Shown here in pieces: positions 21,401-33,298 of a stretch of DNA of 64,000 bases. Location: assembly GCF_000182565.1 (NCBI RefSeq), contig NW_015971537.1, positions 1,833,299 to 1,897,298 of the forward strand, in the 5' to 3' direction. Made by a program: the position numbers and the translations under genes. The notes below the pieces were generated by a model. The model was not told the origin of the DNA. It worked only from the letters and a program-made list of their open reading frames with translations, and made no database searches. This stretch comes from Spizellomyces punctatus DAOM BR117 (Eukaryota; Chytridiomycota; Chytridiomycetes; Spizellomycetales; Spizellomycetaceae). How positions within the stretch are numbered: position 1 is the stretch's first letter; every line of letters begins with the position of its first letter.

Positions 21401-23829
21401 TGTACAAAGATAGCCCACTTGTCCGGGCTGTGAAAAAGGGCCGAGTATTAATAGTAGATGAAGCCGATAAGGCACCGGTGTATATTACAAGCATTTTGAA
21501 GAGCCTGGCGGAAACCGGCGAAATGCCCCTGACCGATGGCCGACGTATCCGGCCGGCACCCCAAGACGAGAGGTTAATTGATCCTTCCCGCGATATAATC
21601 ATGCATCCTGAATTCCGTATTATCGTTCTGGCCAACCGTCCAGGGTATCCTTTCCTTGGCAACGACTTCTTTGGTGCCATCGGCGAAGTATTCAGTTGCC
21701 ACGCCGTGGAGAATCCTGACCCTGCATCTGAGCTATCCCTTCTACGTCAGGCTGCACCAGCTGTTGACCCGGACGTGTTACAACAGCTGGTCCTAGCTTT
21801 CGGAGACCTCCGCCAGGCGTTTGATGACGGACTTGTCGCTTATCCGTACTCGTTGCGTGAGTTGATGAACATCGTCAAGCATATGCAGGCCTTCCCTGGA
21901 GAACCCTTGGATCAAATCTTGAGAAATGTTTTCGATTTTGATGTGCATCGAAAAGAATTCTTCGAAGTCTTGGTTGCTGCTTTACGGAAACACGGGTAAG
22001 TGATGGGACTGTTCCTTCATCATAAGAAATTCTTTGCCCCAGCTGAACAAATTTAATCATCCAGTTTAAATGTGTCTGCCGTCGGGTTTCAAGCTGTTAA
22101 GAACGGGTCTGGAATAGGAGGCGATAAGGAAAAGCAGCTTGAAGTCAAGTGGGAAAAAGGCAAGAATCGGATGCCGCCACCGGTAAGAGGATATGACGCC
22201 TTGTTAAATGCTAACCAACGTTATGTCACGATCTAAAGTTGGTTTTGCAGGCTACTGGTCCCAAACATGGAAAAGTGGATAACCAACCTCACGTTGGAGG
22301 AAACCAGTATGCATCGTTTCCCACTTCCCCTGCAAAGAGCCCTCAATTTGCAGCGTGTTAATCATGTACATTTTAGATGGGCTGGTGGATCCGGCGGAAG
22401 TAATACCGCAGGTATTGGAGGAAGGGCCGGGCCATACCGCTTGCACAAGCCGGGGAACCCTATCGTCCGCCTCCCAGATGTACGTGACTGCTGGTGCTCT
22501 CACAACCTGGCACTATCTGACCATGACATTACCATAGGACATTAAAAATGATGTGCCGGAGCACATCAAAGCCGCCGCACAGCAAATGGGACGCGAAGCG
22601 CTGCGCAAACGATTGGAAGACATCAAAATGAGCGCTCACGAAGCTGGCGTATATAAGGAAATATACGAAAATGTCCGACAAGAAATCATGCAGTTGAAAG
22701 TTATCTTGGAAGGAGTGCAAGCGAAAGAAAAGGAGCGAACATGGCTGCAGAATCAGACAGATGGAGAATTGGATGAAGGGAAGATTATCGAAGGTACGTT
22801 TGTGATGGTTTACTATTCCTTTTGACAATGGCGACGATGAATAACGTATCTTTCTGTAGGTTTAACTGGCGAAACATCCATATACAAACGCCGTGGAGAA
22901 GAAACCCCTGAGCATGGAGCAACGCAAAAGAAACCGAAGCGATTGAAATTTGTGTTTGACGTCAGTGCTTCCATGTATAGTTACAATGAGCACGATGGGC
23001 GATTGAACCGGAGTCTGGAGACTGCGTTGATGGTATGTCTTTCAATCCGTGCTGGAAGCTGATATGGATGGAAAAGATCGTTAATGATGCTTTCTGATCT
23101 AGATCATGGAAAGTCTTCAGTCACTGGGCGATAAATACGTTTATGATATTGTCGGTCATTCAGGTTCGTTTATTAGTTCCACGTTAGCCATTATTTGGCG
23201 ACTCGCTAATGATGACTATTAGGTGATTCGGAGTGCATCGAATTTGTCCTTCCCGGAAAGCCCCCAAAGGATGAGATGGAGAGACTGAAAGGTTGTTAAA
23301 ACTAGGCATTTCACACGGGTATCTTCTTGGTGATATTCATCTGCTACGCTATTAGTCCTTCAAACCATGAGTGCACATTCACAATACTGCTTCTCCGGCG
23401 ATACGACACTCAAAGCTACCGAGCGCGCCGTGAAAGACGTCGTCAAAGAGGACGCCGGTATGTCTTCACCCGTATCGTGGGCTCGTATTAGCATTTCGTC
23501 GAAACTTACGCAATATATTCTAGATGACTACTTTACCCTCATCCTCTCCGATGCCAACCTTAGACGTTATGGCATACACCCTTCTGCTCTGGCAAAAGTC
23601 GTCGAATCAGATCCACGAGTAAATTGCGCCATTCTATTCATTGGTTCAATTGGTGAAGAGGCCAGAATGTGTGTGCTTTGGTGTCGTTTGTTTCAATATC
23701 TGGGCATATTGACTAATTATCGCCGTTCTTAGACTGACACGAAGTATGCCACCAGGAAAGGCATTTGTGGCGCTGAATACCAGTGACATACCCAAAATCA
23801 TGAAAGAGATATTTACTGCTATTGCATGA
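18491..23829 (+). CDS. VWA8: VWA8, AAA+ ATPase with von Willebrand A domain
   Basis: Large dynein-like/midasin-like AAA+ protein, mitochondrial matrix-facing in animals. The N-terminus (MLLRALAHKQSPRGVSTYAHH) is Arg-rich without acids, as in a mitochondrial presequence. After three small exons, one exon of about 2.9 kb (ends about 21996) encodes successive ATPase modules: VEYVALHRDTSA-type and KGRVLIIEGIEKAERNV-like Walker B in the first; GPKGSGKTTAI Walker A in the second; GNQGVGKNRL Walker A with VLIVDEADKAP Walker B in the third. The first module's Walker A is degenerate (GPPGPLKR). The C-terminal exons give a Gly-rich linker and a VWA domain with the MIDAS motif DVSASMY. The gene ends IMKEIFTAIA. 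About 15 exons, all joined in frame. The identification is secure; the client of this ATPase remains poorly known. Confidence 0.93.
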
Positions 23830-24202
23830 AAAGCATAATAGAGCAGTGGGATATAATACAGAATCATTAGATAGTTGTCTATGGTAGTTAGAGTGACCCA
23901 TCCATAGAATGTATATCTCATGGAGTCTTATCAGGTACAGCGATGGAAGGGAAGCCATCTAATGGAACTTTGATGAACGGATGCAATACAACTTCATACG
24001 CACGACTCATCACACTTCACAACCCCAACCATAACGATATTGGCCATGAGCTAAAGGCCCTCGCCGCGACACATGATCGCCAAGATTTGCATAAGCCGTT
24101 TCATCGCGCGCATTGCCCAATACATTTGATGTTCTCAAGCGGCAAGCATCGCCACAACTCCCACTCCCCTCCGCCGCCGTAAAACTAGGAACCTCTACTG
24201 GC
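23830..24202. other. 3' intergenic, convergent VWA8 / SEC63
   Basis: Gap of about 370 bases between two convergent stop codons. It presumably holds 3' UTRs. No ORF or RNA structure is recognised. Confidence 0.45.
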
Positions 24203-27103
24203 TCACGCATCTTCGTCATCTGAATCATCCGAATCCTCATAACTATCCAGCTTATCCTTCTTTCCTACGTCCTCAGCATCCTCATCCTCATCACTTTCAT
24301 CTTTACCGCCCTTCTTGCCATTGACTTTAGGTCCACCACCGCCACGCATTTGCTGCATCTGACCGGCAATGCTGTCGTCTTCTGGTTCGGAAATGTCGTC
24401 TTCTTCCTCTTGTAGAGGAGCGGCTTCCGGTGGCTCAACGACAAGCTGAAATGTGATTTCAATGAGTGAATGCAAATGTTGGGTTGCGTACACGACATTC
24501 CAATTCTTACCTTCAGCTCACACAAGGCGTCGCAACCAATATGCGAGTCGGATTTGACAAACACCTGGAATGCCCATTGACCCGGTCGAGGGGGTGCTTG
24601 GAATTGTAGTCGGATTGTCTTTTCGTTGATGAGATCGCTCACTTTGCCGATGGTGATAAGTCGGTTCTGCTTCATGTCCCCAAAATAGACCCACCATACT
24701 GGACGCTTCTCCTACAGATAGTCGCGGCAAACTTGAGTCATCAAGAGCAGTGAAGGAGAAAGGGCAAATTCATTCCACCTACCGCCGGGAAGTATGGGGC
24801 ATGAACCAACGGTGCTTGCTCCTTCTTTTCCCACCAGTTATTTTTTGGTTCCTCATCGTCGTTGGTGCTGTCATCTCGCAGCGACGTGCCATTCTCCTTG
24901 TCTTTTCGAAGATCCTCAATTGAGCCGATTTCCAACTTGATGCTAAGTGTCACCACAGCGTTGGGAATAATGGCAGGCTCGCCCAAAACTGTACTCATTC
25001 AAGAAATGCTAGTAAGAATCAAGTTGGCTTCTCGCCTAAGAAGATGCATCGTACCAGAGAATTTTGCTTTCGTTATGCGAAGTAAAGGATACTGCTGCGC
25101 CACATGCATTACCAGAGCAATCTGCTCATGTGTTAAGAATCGTAGGAGATCGCTGAAATAGACGAGGCCCTTTAATGCGCCTGAATACGTGATCCCCACT
25201 GTATATACTTACTTGCGATCCTTTTCATCCAGTTCGAGCAAATCGCGTATGGTACTAATGTCCCTCTACGAATAACCTGTGGTTAAAATAAGCTGGCTCT
25301 GCATCGATCAGATATCGGGGTGGCACCTTTTTTGAACGGAAATACTTGAGCTTATCCGCCGTAATGTAAGGAAGTTGCATCAAGGGTGATTGGTGGAAAT
25401 ACAATGCCTGTGTAAGCATCTACAGGAAAGTGGACAAATATGAGGAACATGCCAATACTGTGCAACTCTGGCGACACTCAACTCACCTGTCCAAGGTCAA
25501 TGACACTCAACGCAATGTTGAGCCATGATCGTGATATAGCAATTTGTAGCATTCCTGCAACTAGTTGTACGCTCCTCTCCGCCACAAGCCGTTGTTCTAG
25601 CCATCCAAATACTAGATCAGCGAAGGGACCCTAGCCATTCAGGTAACACTGATAACAATCTGTACCATGTGCCAATTTTGGGTCCTCCGGAGTCAAGCGC
25701 AATAGGTGGGAGTGTAGAAGAAGGTACACTTTCTGTTGCATGGCCGTTTGCGGGTCTTTTGCTGATGTCAACTAAATTGGACGGACACTCACATAAATCT
25801 AGCTGATACTTATCCCGCACGAGACTTTGGAACATACCTTCTTACTCCAACGATCCGGTGTCTTCTGTTCCATAGCTTTCTTGACTTGGTCCACTAACTA
25901 AACCTCCAATATTGATATCGCATACACTGCGAAAGATCATCCTGTCCCTCCTCATACCTTCTCCAATGCAGGTGTTTCACTTTTATCAAGCGTAATGAGT
26001 GTATAGAATTCGTCTGCTTTGCTCAACAACTCGAGTAAAGCTGCGCGACCATTCGTCATATGTTGAGATAAATGAACTCTAGAAATTTGCCCAAATTTCA
26101 TCTATTCTCACCTTTGAAGCCCAATGACTCTCTCAGTTCTCTGTAGAACTTTGCCATGGTCGGATGAAGAATCTTTTCCTTGTTCATCTGCTTCGCATTA
26201 TTCCACCAACGGGCCTAAAGAGACGAAGTTTAGTAGACTGACCTTGAAAGGTTAACTCCCAGTGATAGCATAGACCTTACCACCAATGCCGGCAATAAAA
26301 CCATAAAGACACCCGCGTATACAAAGAGCACCTTGAAATTATTACCCTCTTCCACCAACCATCTTGGGAGAGCGAGTCCTAGTTGGAAAGACTGTTTTCC
26401 ATCCGGATGACCCCACTCGTCCCAGTTCTGCCTGGCTTCTGGGTCCGTTAAAGTCTTGTATGCTTTGGAGATGTCGGTCGTCATCTTTGTGGCTTCTTCC
26501 ACATTGTCCGGGTTCTTATCAGGATGCCATTTCCTCATCAACTCCTTCCACGCCTTCTTCACTTGGTCGGCGTCAGCGTCCCGGTCAACTCCAAGGATCT
26601 GGTAAGGATCCCAGAGTCCCTTCTCTTCCACGCTAGTTGTAGCGACTTTGTAGACAACGAACGAGAAGAGTGCCCAACCAAGCACCAGTAGAATAAACCT
26701 AATGAACGCGCCAGATTGATCACCAATTTAGATCAATGTGGCAAGAAGCGGCAGTCCGAAACATGAATACCTGGTAGAGATCAAAGGCTCTTGTTTCTTC
26801 TTCATTGCAACTAAACGCACTCGCTTTTCCCGACATGTTTCACATTTGCAATCATCTCCCTCAGTCACATCTGCCACCAAACATTATTAATCAATATCAA
26901 TCAATCAACGAACAGTCAGCATATCGTTGATAATAAAGAAAGATTATAATAACATAAAAACTGAGATAAACTAGCCTCTCACCTTTCCTGCCCCCGAACA
27001 ACCAAGTATACGTTGATGGGATCAACACCATACCCAAAATGGTCAACAAGAAGAAGTTGAAGATTGCGCCCGTTTCATCATAGGCGTACTGTGCACCACT
27101 CAT
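24203..27103 (-). CDS. SEC63: Sec63, ER translocon J-domain protein
   Basis: Subunit of the Sec62/63 complex that activates the lumenal Hsp70 (BiP/Kar2) at the Sec61 channel. Exon 1 (27103-about 26979) encodes the first transmembrane helix (FFLLTILGMVLIPSTYTWLF). Exon 2 gives a CKCETC cysteine pair. Exon 3 gives the second and third membrane helices flanking a lumenal J domain with the intact HPD motif (MRKWHPDKNPDN) and DPYQILGVDRDADADQVKK. Later exons encode the helical Brl domain (GPFADLVFGWLEQRL) and the Ig-like end (RPGQWAFQVFVKSDSHIG). The extreme C-terminus is an acidic tail (DESDEDEDAED), like the yeast protein, where it contacts Sec62 and is phosphorylated. About twelve exons. The start ATG at 27103 follows the usual short lumenal N-terminus. 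Confidence 0.93.
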
Positions 27104-28785
27104 TGTGACGGTCGCTCAGGGAGCGTACAAGCGATGTGGGGAAATGTGATATATGAGGACCAAAAGAAATGCCCCCCAACGACACACAACATGCACCATC
27201 CAGGTGGGGCATCGCCATGAAGGACCGCAAATGGCACTAAGTGTGGTTCGAATGCAATCGAATATTGGCGCAGCACGGCTTAGCGCACCAGACGAAGATT
27301 GGAACTTTTGGACGAAGCGAGATCCCAACACGACCATGATTGCGCAAACATACAGCGTCAGTCGAGGCGCCCTTACATCAGGATCATGTTGCGCGACCAT
27401 CAAACTGAGTGCAGGCACCGTCTTGCGCAACATACGGCGTTACGGGGAGGATCCTAGTCATTATTTGGAAGACAATATTGCATGTGACTGACCAAGGAAT
27501 TACTGTGTGGAACAACCACCCATCGAAGATTCAGATGCGCATTTCCAGGAAAATTATCGCAAATTGCTCATTAGTCCCACTTGCCAAATCATCTTGGGTA
27601 TTTTGTTCGGCGGCTGACACTAACGCTAGGCTTTTGTCGTGATCGTTTGCTGGAGAGCTAGGACCCGTCAGAGGGCAAACTCACCAATCACCAAAGCTGC
27701 TCCGCCGCGACATTTCCTGGGAACACCATTGATACAACAGAGATATATATTCATTGTCTAGGTGCTACGGACTCGACGCCTCTGTTCAATTCAGCAACTA
27801 GGACAGGCTCGCACTTTGTCGCGTATTCTGAAAAACCATTGTATCGGGAAGGAATGCTGACTGTGAAGAAATTGTAACAAGCCTGATGTAACTGAGAAGA
27901 AAGCTGTGGGAATGCATAGGAAATCAAGAAATGGCTTTCTCTTGTGCATTCGTAAATGAGATTCGCCCTTGATCCATCCATCACTTGGAGTTGAGACATG
28001 AAATCATGCTACCTCATCGTATTTGGCTGACACCCTGTAATTCTGGGCAAATGACCACTGAATGAACGCAGAGTTTACGGAGATCACCAAAAATCCAGTA
28101 TTGCTGAGTAATGGACGGAAGGATTATGTATGTGAACTTCGATTGGGTCAATTAGTGGTCTCATTAAAAACTCTGTCAAATTACGAGGCCAGTAGTACCG
28201 TAACTGAAATATGACTAAAACACTATGCCACACTCGGCAGCGTAACAACATCGTGTAAGCTTGTCCAAACGCCTTTAACGATTCAACCTTTGGATCTGGT
28301 GATTTTGCTGGCCCTTCCCCCCAAAATGGGAGGGATCCTCAGGCATAATCTTGTCAAGTGCAAAAGATTTAAAGTGTGGTGGATATTGCCAGATGACTGG
28401 TGGTCGCCATCCAAGTTGATCATTGCAGGAGGACAAGTCAGCGCAAAGCAATCTAAAGAGACAGGTTATGGCGAGTTCCCTTTCTGCGATTGACGTCGTG
28501 CGAACAAGATCTGGAAAAGGCTGAAATAGAAATCGTTGTCCTTGTCCTGCTTTAAATGATAAACTCAAGCGCAAAGACCAAGCGAGTCCGACTGCTGACG
28601 CGATGCAAGCGTGACTTCATCCATTTTGACCAATCATTGGCGACGGTGTGGCGTTGCATTTCTTTTGTGCAGCTCGGTGGGCTGCCCGGCTAACAACCAC
28701 CAGCAACGCACCAAGGGAAGGTCCTTCTTTTTCCCTACGCCCCTCACATCTCTGTTCTTCACAAAAGCGGAGGAGGATATTCGAA
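27104..28785. other. 1.7-kb region without a supported gene
   Basis: Lies between the SEC63 start and the uL23 start. Several frames of 60-110 codons exist on both strands (for example 27751-27999 minus, 82 codons, ATG-started), but none has a motif, a splice partner or clear codon bias. The right end (about 28600-28785) should be the ribosomal-protein promoter and 5' UTR, which includes a CT-rich stretch near 28720-28765. Confidence 0.45.
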
Positions 28786-29530
28786 ATGGCACCCAAGGCA
28801 GCAACCAAGGCTAAAGGTACATACCTGATTGAACTGGAGTAGTTGAACGGTGGATCTACGGGGAAGAGCATTGTCGATTTTAGCCTATTGGACCTGAATT
28901 GTTGTGGGATTCCCCAAAGCCCCCGAGTGTCGCAAGGAAAGAGTCGCTAAATTCGTCTCTCTTATGTAGCCACTCCCGCCGCTGCAAAGGCTCAAGCAGC
29001 CAAGAAGGCTGCTTTGAAGGGAACTGGCGGCAAGCGTGTGCACAAGGTCCGGACGGGCACCCACTTCTACCGCCCCAAGACCCTCAAGCTCGCCCGTCAG
29101 CCAAAGTACCCCCGTCGTTCCGTTCCCCGTGCCCCGGAACTCGACCAGTACAAGATAGTTCAGTACCCTTTGAACACTGAGAGCGCCATGAAGAAGATTG
29201 AGGAGAACAACACCTTGGTATTCATCTGCGATGTGCGTTCGAACAAGAGACAGATCAAGGAGGCGGTGAAGAGGCTGTATGATGTGGATGCCTCGAAGAT
29301 CAACACTTTGATCAGGTGGATATTATCAGCAAACTGGAGATAGACGCGGGCTGCCGTATACTAATCTTGTCGTGACAAGGCCCGACGGTACCAAGAAGGC
29401 TTACGTCCGTTTGTCTGCCGATATTGACGCCCTGGATGTTGCCAACAAGGTAGGTTTCATTTACCAGCTGTGGAGCAGGGTAAGTCCTCTCTAATACACT
29501 TTTCCTCCATATTAGATCGGCTTCATCTAA
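28786..29530 (+). CDS. RPL25: 60S ribosomal protein uL23 (L25 / L23a)
   Basis: Large-subunit protein at the polypeptide exit tunnel, docking site for SRP and nascent-chain factors. Four exons: [10 protein letters not shown]; a main exon from 28970 with the Ala/Lys-rich eukaryotic extension and [20 protein letters not shown]; one starting [20 protein letters not shown]; and a last exon of only 15 nt (29516-29530) coding IGFI and the stop. Family motifs [18 protein letters not shown] and [14 protein letters not shown] are intact, and the length of about 150 residues is typical. Codon choice is biased to C-ending codons, as expected for a highly expressed gene and unlike its neighbours. A second, stronger splice donor 30 nt downstream of the first would add ten residues in frame (see findings). 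Confidence 0.96.
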
Positions 29531-29698
29531 TTGTGCCCATTTCATGTCCATATTGATTAATAAAACGGGGTTCTTCTACTGATGGGCAATCTCAAATGTT
29601 ACTTTGAAACTTTCTGCAGTTGCCGATTGAATTGAATGGTGTCACTTTACAGACGGAATTTTATCCAAACAATGTCATAACTCACAAACACTTGATTC

Positions 29699-31616
29699 TC
29701 AAATCCCTCTCCTTGCCGCTCCGGGCATCCTAAAGCTTCCCGCAACACTATGCAACTTGTTTGGTGCAATCAAACTTCCTCCATTCACACCGCCGACCGA
29801 CCCAGCAATTCCCTCCTGAGCCTGGTAAGAGAAGCCCACGAATTGCTGCTGAACATCTTCAGTTAAGTGTGACGATGGCTCAACAAGAGAGTCTTGAGGG
29901 ACCTCTGATGTAAATTCTTCGTCAAAGTTGGAGGTATCTACAGCAGAGGTCACATTGGGGCGGAAAGGTGGAGGATATTTGCGAGCGAGAAGACGAGCCC
30001 AGTTAATGTCGGCGAAGAATGGATGACGTTTGATTTCATCTGCACCGTTGGCACCAAGCCGTTTTGCTGGATCGCGGTTGAGAAGCTAACGGACAAAGAA
30101 CTTAATGCTTATCAAAGGGAGGACTTACACCGTCCATTGCATACCTGTCTTAACAAATCCTTTGCCACCGAACTCATCTCATCGGGGAACCGCAGCTCAT
30201 CGGACAATATCTTTTTATACATCTCGTTTGTATTCTCGTCGTAGAAAGGTGGCAGTCCTGTCATCATTTCGTATAGCAATATGCCAATTGTCCACCAATC
30301 TACCACCTTGGTATATCCTTGCCCGATGAGCAGTTCAGGTGCAAGATACTCGGGGGTTCCACAGAACGTGTTTGTCTTGTTGCCATCTTTCATATTGAGT
30401 TTGCATAGACCGAAATCACACAACGCAATATGACCTGTATAGTCCAGCAAGATGTTCTCGGGCTTGAGATCGCGGTATATGATGTTGTATCCGTGGAGGC
30501 ACTCGAGCGCGCTCAAGAGTTCGGCAGTATAAAACTTTGCCCTGTCTTCCGAAAACTTGCCCTCTTTCTGAAGATGATGGAACAGTTCACCGCCGTTTAC
30601 AAAAGCGAGCACAAGGTATAGTTTATCTGGGGTTTGAAAGGAGAATTTCAAGGGAACAATAAAAGGGTGAGACAGTTTGGCGAGGACTGTGCGTTCGGCC
30701 AAAGTGTGGGCTACTTCAGCCCGTTCGACAATGTGGGACTTGCGAATGATTTTCATGGCGTAGATTCGGTTGGTGTCACGTTTGCGGACTTGCATAACTT
30801 TTCCAAACGATCCTTTGCCGATAACTTTTAGGAGCTCAAAGTCATCGATGGTCAGTGATTTGTTTTGCTAAAACGAGGAATGGTAAGCTATGCATGCTAC
30901 ATGACACATTAACTCATATACACTGCTCACCCCGCTTTTCTTGAAGTGGAATTGCAAATGAATTTCACCCAGCGTTCCAGCTTGCTCTCCTCCTGTGGAA
31001 TCCGCTTGAAGAGGATACCATTGGTCCTGTAGCTTCCCGTCAATCAGCAGGGGCTTTACCCGAACACTGCCAAGCAGCACGTCGCCTTGTTGTGCCCCAC
31101 GTTGATACACTAAAACTGTCACTTCTGCCTCACGGCTCACATCGCTATCAACATGAAGAAAGTCAACAATTGCGCCTCCATCTTCCATGTGCAAAGAGAC
31201 GTAACTCACAAGTGCGCACGATGCCCCCAAATTACTGTCTTTGTTGCGGGATTTCCGTCTTTTGCAGTCACCAGAATTTCATTCTTGTCAAAATCGATGA
31301 CGACGTAGGGAAGTCTCGTTACATCTCCAGCCGTGGCACTGGTAATCTGTAGAGGTGTGCCATTTGCAGACACAAGGTTACGAGCCTCAACTACCCTAAT
31401 GAGAAGCAGCCCCGACCCGCCTAGTTGCACTTGGTTGGGATGTGAGACATTTGATGCCGATTGTTGCGAAGAAGACGAGGAAGGTATGTTGGCGGAGGGG
31501 CCAGGTGCGGGTTGGCTTGAGTTCGACTGGGGAGTGGCAGAAGTGGGACGAACAAGGTTTTTCAAAGGGGAACCGGCAATGTTGGCGTCTGCACTATTCT
31601 TCTTCTGTTTGAACAT
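29699..31616 (-). CDS. YPK1: AGC kinase with N-terminal C2 domain (Ypk1/Gad8/SGK-like)
   Basis: Serine/threonine kinase downstream of TORC2 that controls sphingolipid synthesis and membrane stress in yeasts. Residues about 1-65 are a Ser/Pro/Gln-rich leader. A C2-like domain follows (GLLLIRVVEARNLVSANG ... FDVSREAEVTVLVYQRG), joined across an intron with a GTGAGT donor. The kinase domain starts FELLKVIGKGSFGKVM. It has the catalytic Lys in YAMKII, HRD-equivalent YRDLKPENILL, CDFGLCKLNM, and the activation-loop TNTFCGTPEYLAPE with the PDK1-site Thr. The C-terminal tail carries the hydrophobic motif FVGFSYQ, where TORC2 would phosphorylate the Ser. C2 plus FxGFSY is the hallmark of the fungal Ypk/Gad8 group. 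All catalytic residues are present. Confidence 0.92.
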
Positions 31617-32151
31617 ACTGTCAAGTCTGTGTCCGTGACTCCGACTATGAAAAAATACGATTGACCGGTGTTGGGCGAAAAGTCAACACCCCTGGTCCAG
31701 AGATATATAAAACCGTATTGACAGCGAAAAGCCGGTACTGAATAGAGATAACAACTGCTACTCTGCTCGATAAACGAGATAATTCCATGCAACTGCTGGT
31801 AATAATACCTACCAGCTATTCCCCAAAGTACCTCCGATATCCTTAAAGGATGTTACTATATTAAGCCATGGCACTTGGTTTTGAAATGATTGTTGGAACA
31901 GCGGGCGTTTCCGCTTACGTCAGCAACGTTTGTCATTGCACGTGATAATTCGGAAGATTTGAGTATGACTTGCAGCAACAGTGTTGGTTTTAGCGAGATC
32001 TCGTTAAGTTTAGAATTTAAACGTATTCTCATCACACTTGCAGATTGCATACGAAACTCATACCCTGGTTATCTTTGAACGGACAAGTTATTCATATAGA
32101 CTGTGACTCGCATCCTCTTCAATCACCTTCAAACCGTACCACCATTCATTC
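31617..32151. promoter_or_regulatory. divergent promoter, YPK1-like / ISA1
   Basis: This 535-bp gap separates divergent start codons. A CACGTG palindrome lies at 31939-31944, and a TATATAAA stretch lies near 31704. No ORF is supported. Confidence 0.45.
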
Positions 32152-32800
32152 ATGATGACTGCGTTGACGAGCCGCTGTCTAACTGTTCGCCTTGTCCGTC
32201 TCCCGTCACTCTCTTTGACACACGTTGTCCCGCCGCGGAGATTTGGGCGGTGCATCCATTCTCGGCAACAGCCAGGACAACAAGTACAACCACCACAACC
32301 ACAACCGCGCAACATGGCCACAGCCGCGCAACAGGCTACACCTACTCCTGCACCTGGTGCAATAGGTGCACCAGTGAAGAAAACAGGGACATCCGGGCGA
32401 TTTGCTGCCAAGAAAGCAGCTTTAACCTTGGTATGTTTGTGATTGATCCGCTCTTGCATCTTTTGACCGCTAATCGTTAATGACTCCGCAGACTCCGCGG
32501 GCCGTTGAGCGTCTTCGCGTTATGCTGGGGGATCCTTCCCGGCCACAATACCTTAAAGTCGGAACAAAGAAGAAGGGGTGTTCTGGCCTATCATACAACC
32601 TCGAATACATCTCGTCTCCAGGAAGGTTTGATGAAATTGTTGAGCAAGATGGTGTGAAAGTCGTTGTGGATTCGAAGGCGTTATTCTCGCTAATCGGGAG
32701 TGAAATGGACTATGTGGACGACGTATTGCATTCGACGTTTGTGTTCAACAATCCTAACGTAAAAGAGATGTGTGGATGTGGGGAAAGCTTTATGGTATAG
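32152..32800 (+). CDS. ISA1: Isa1/ISCA1, mitochondrial A-type Fe-S assembly protein
   Basis: A-type carrier needed for [4Fe-4S] cluster assembly on aconitase, lipoate synthase and complex I in mitochondria. Two exons joined near 32427-32492 (TLTPRAVERL). The N-terminus (MTALTSRCLTVRLVRLP and RRFGRCIHSR) is an Arg/Ser-rich presequence, followed by a Gln/Pro linker. The A-type domain shows all three ligands: KKKGCSGLSYNLEY and the C-terminal CGCGESF. The phrase EMDYVDDVLHSTFVFNNPN is typical of ISCA1 rather than ISCA2. ATGs at 32152 and 32155 are both possible; I use the first. The next gene to the right, convergent and 154 bp away, is ISD11, another mitochondrial Fe-S factor. Confidence 0.93.
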
Positions 32801-32953
32801 CGAGGCAGAATATGTGCGTTCGCTTGAATGTGGCAGATTTTTTGAACAGGAACATCTGAAAGGCATCAGTATCTCTTCTATACAATGATGTTCGAAAGAA
32901 TTATTTAATGCTGTACGTACTGATTGACAATATGCAATTTCTATACAATTTAT

Positions 32954-33298
32954 CTATCTGTCAACGACTGACTTATCAGCCCTAAACTGTGCGTTCAACC
33001 ATCCCTGTCTCCGAGCAACCTCCAAATCCCTCTTCCCTCTTTCGTAAAGCGCCTGAATCCTCTTTGGATCAGTCTCAGTGGCATTTTTACGGAAAGCATC
33101 TTGAGCGCGCCGGTGAATGTAGTCACGGTAGTTATGGGAAGCAAATACTCTAGAGGAACGAATGAGATCCCGATATAGAGATATGATTTGCCTTTTGGTC
33201 GGGGATGCTGGGGACGACGCAGATGTTAGGGAGCGGAGAAAAGTACGGCAGACCGTCATGCTTGCAAGGGATTTTGAAGTGACTGATATGAAGGACAT
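32954..33298 (-). CDS. ISD11: Isd11/LYRM4, cysteine desulfurase accessory subunit
   Basis: Small LYR-motif protein that stabilises Nfs1 together with acyl carrier protein in the mitochondrial matrix. Single exon of about 114 residues. The LYR motif is QIISLYRDLIRSSRVF, followed by NYRDYIHRRAQDAFRKN and KRDLEVARRQ. This string matches LYRM4 (YNYRxYxxRRxxDAFREN ... AKRDLxVxRRQ) better than other LYR proteins. The first about 30 residues are Ser/Thr/Arg-rich and could act as a presequence. ATG 33298 is chosen; an in-frame ATG at 33334 also exists but would extend into the promoter shared with the Tpr/Mlp gene. Confidence 0.9.
   Translation of the reverse strand: MSFISVTSKSLASMTVCRTFLRSLTSASSPASPTKRQIISLYRDLIRSSRVFASHNYRDYIHRRAQDAFRKNATETDPKRIQALYERGKRDLEVARRQGWLNAQFRADKSVVDR

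Noticed and set aside
21000-21680. 233-codon minus-strand frame inside VWA8
   Set aside because: Antisense shadow of a biased coding exon; no motif.
24010-24240. Minus-strand frame beyond the SEC63 stop
   Set aside because: Sec63 normally ends in the acidic tail already seen, and the frame has no link to it.
27751-27999. 82-codon ATG frame on the minus strand in the SEC63-uL23 spacer
   Set aside because: It is isolated and without motif; frames this long are expected by chance in 1.7 kb.
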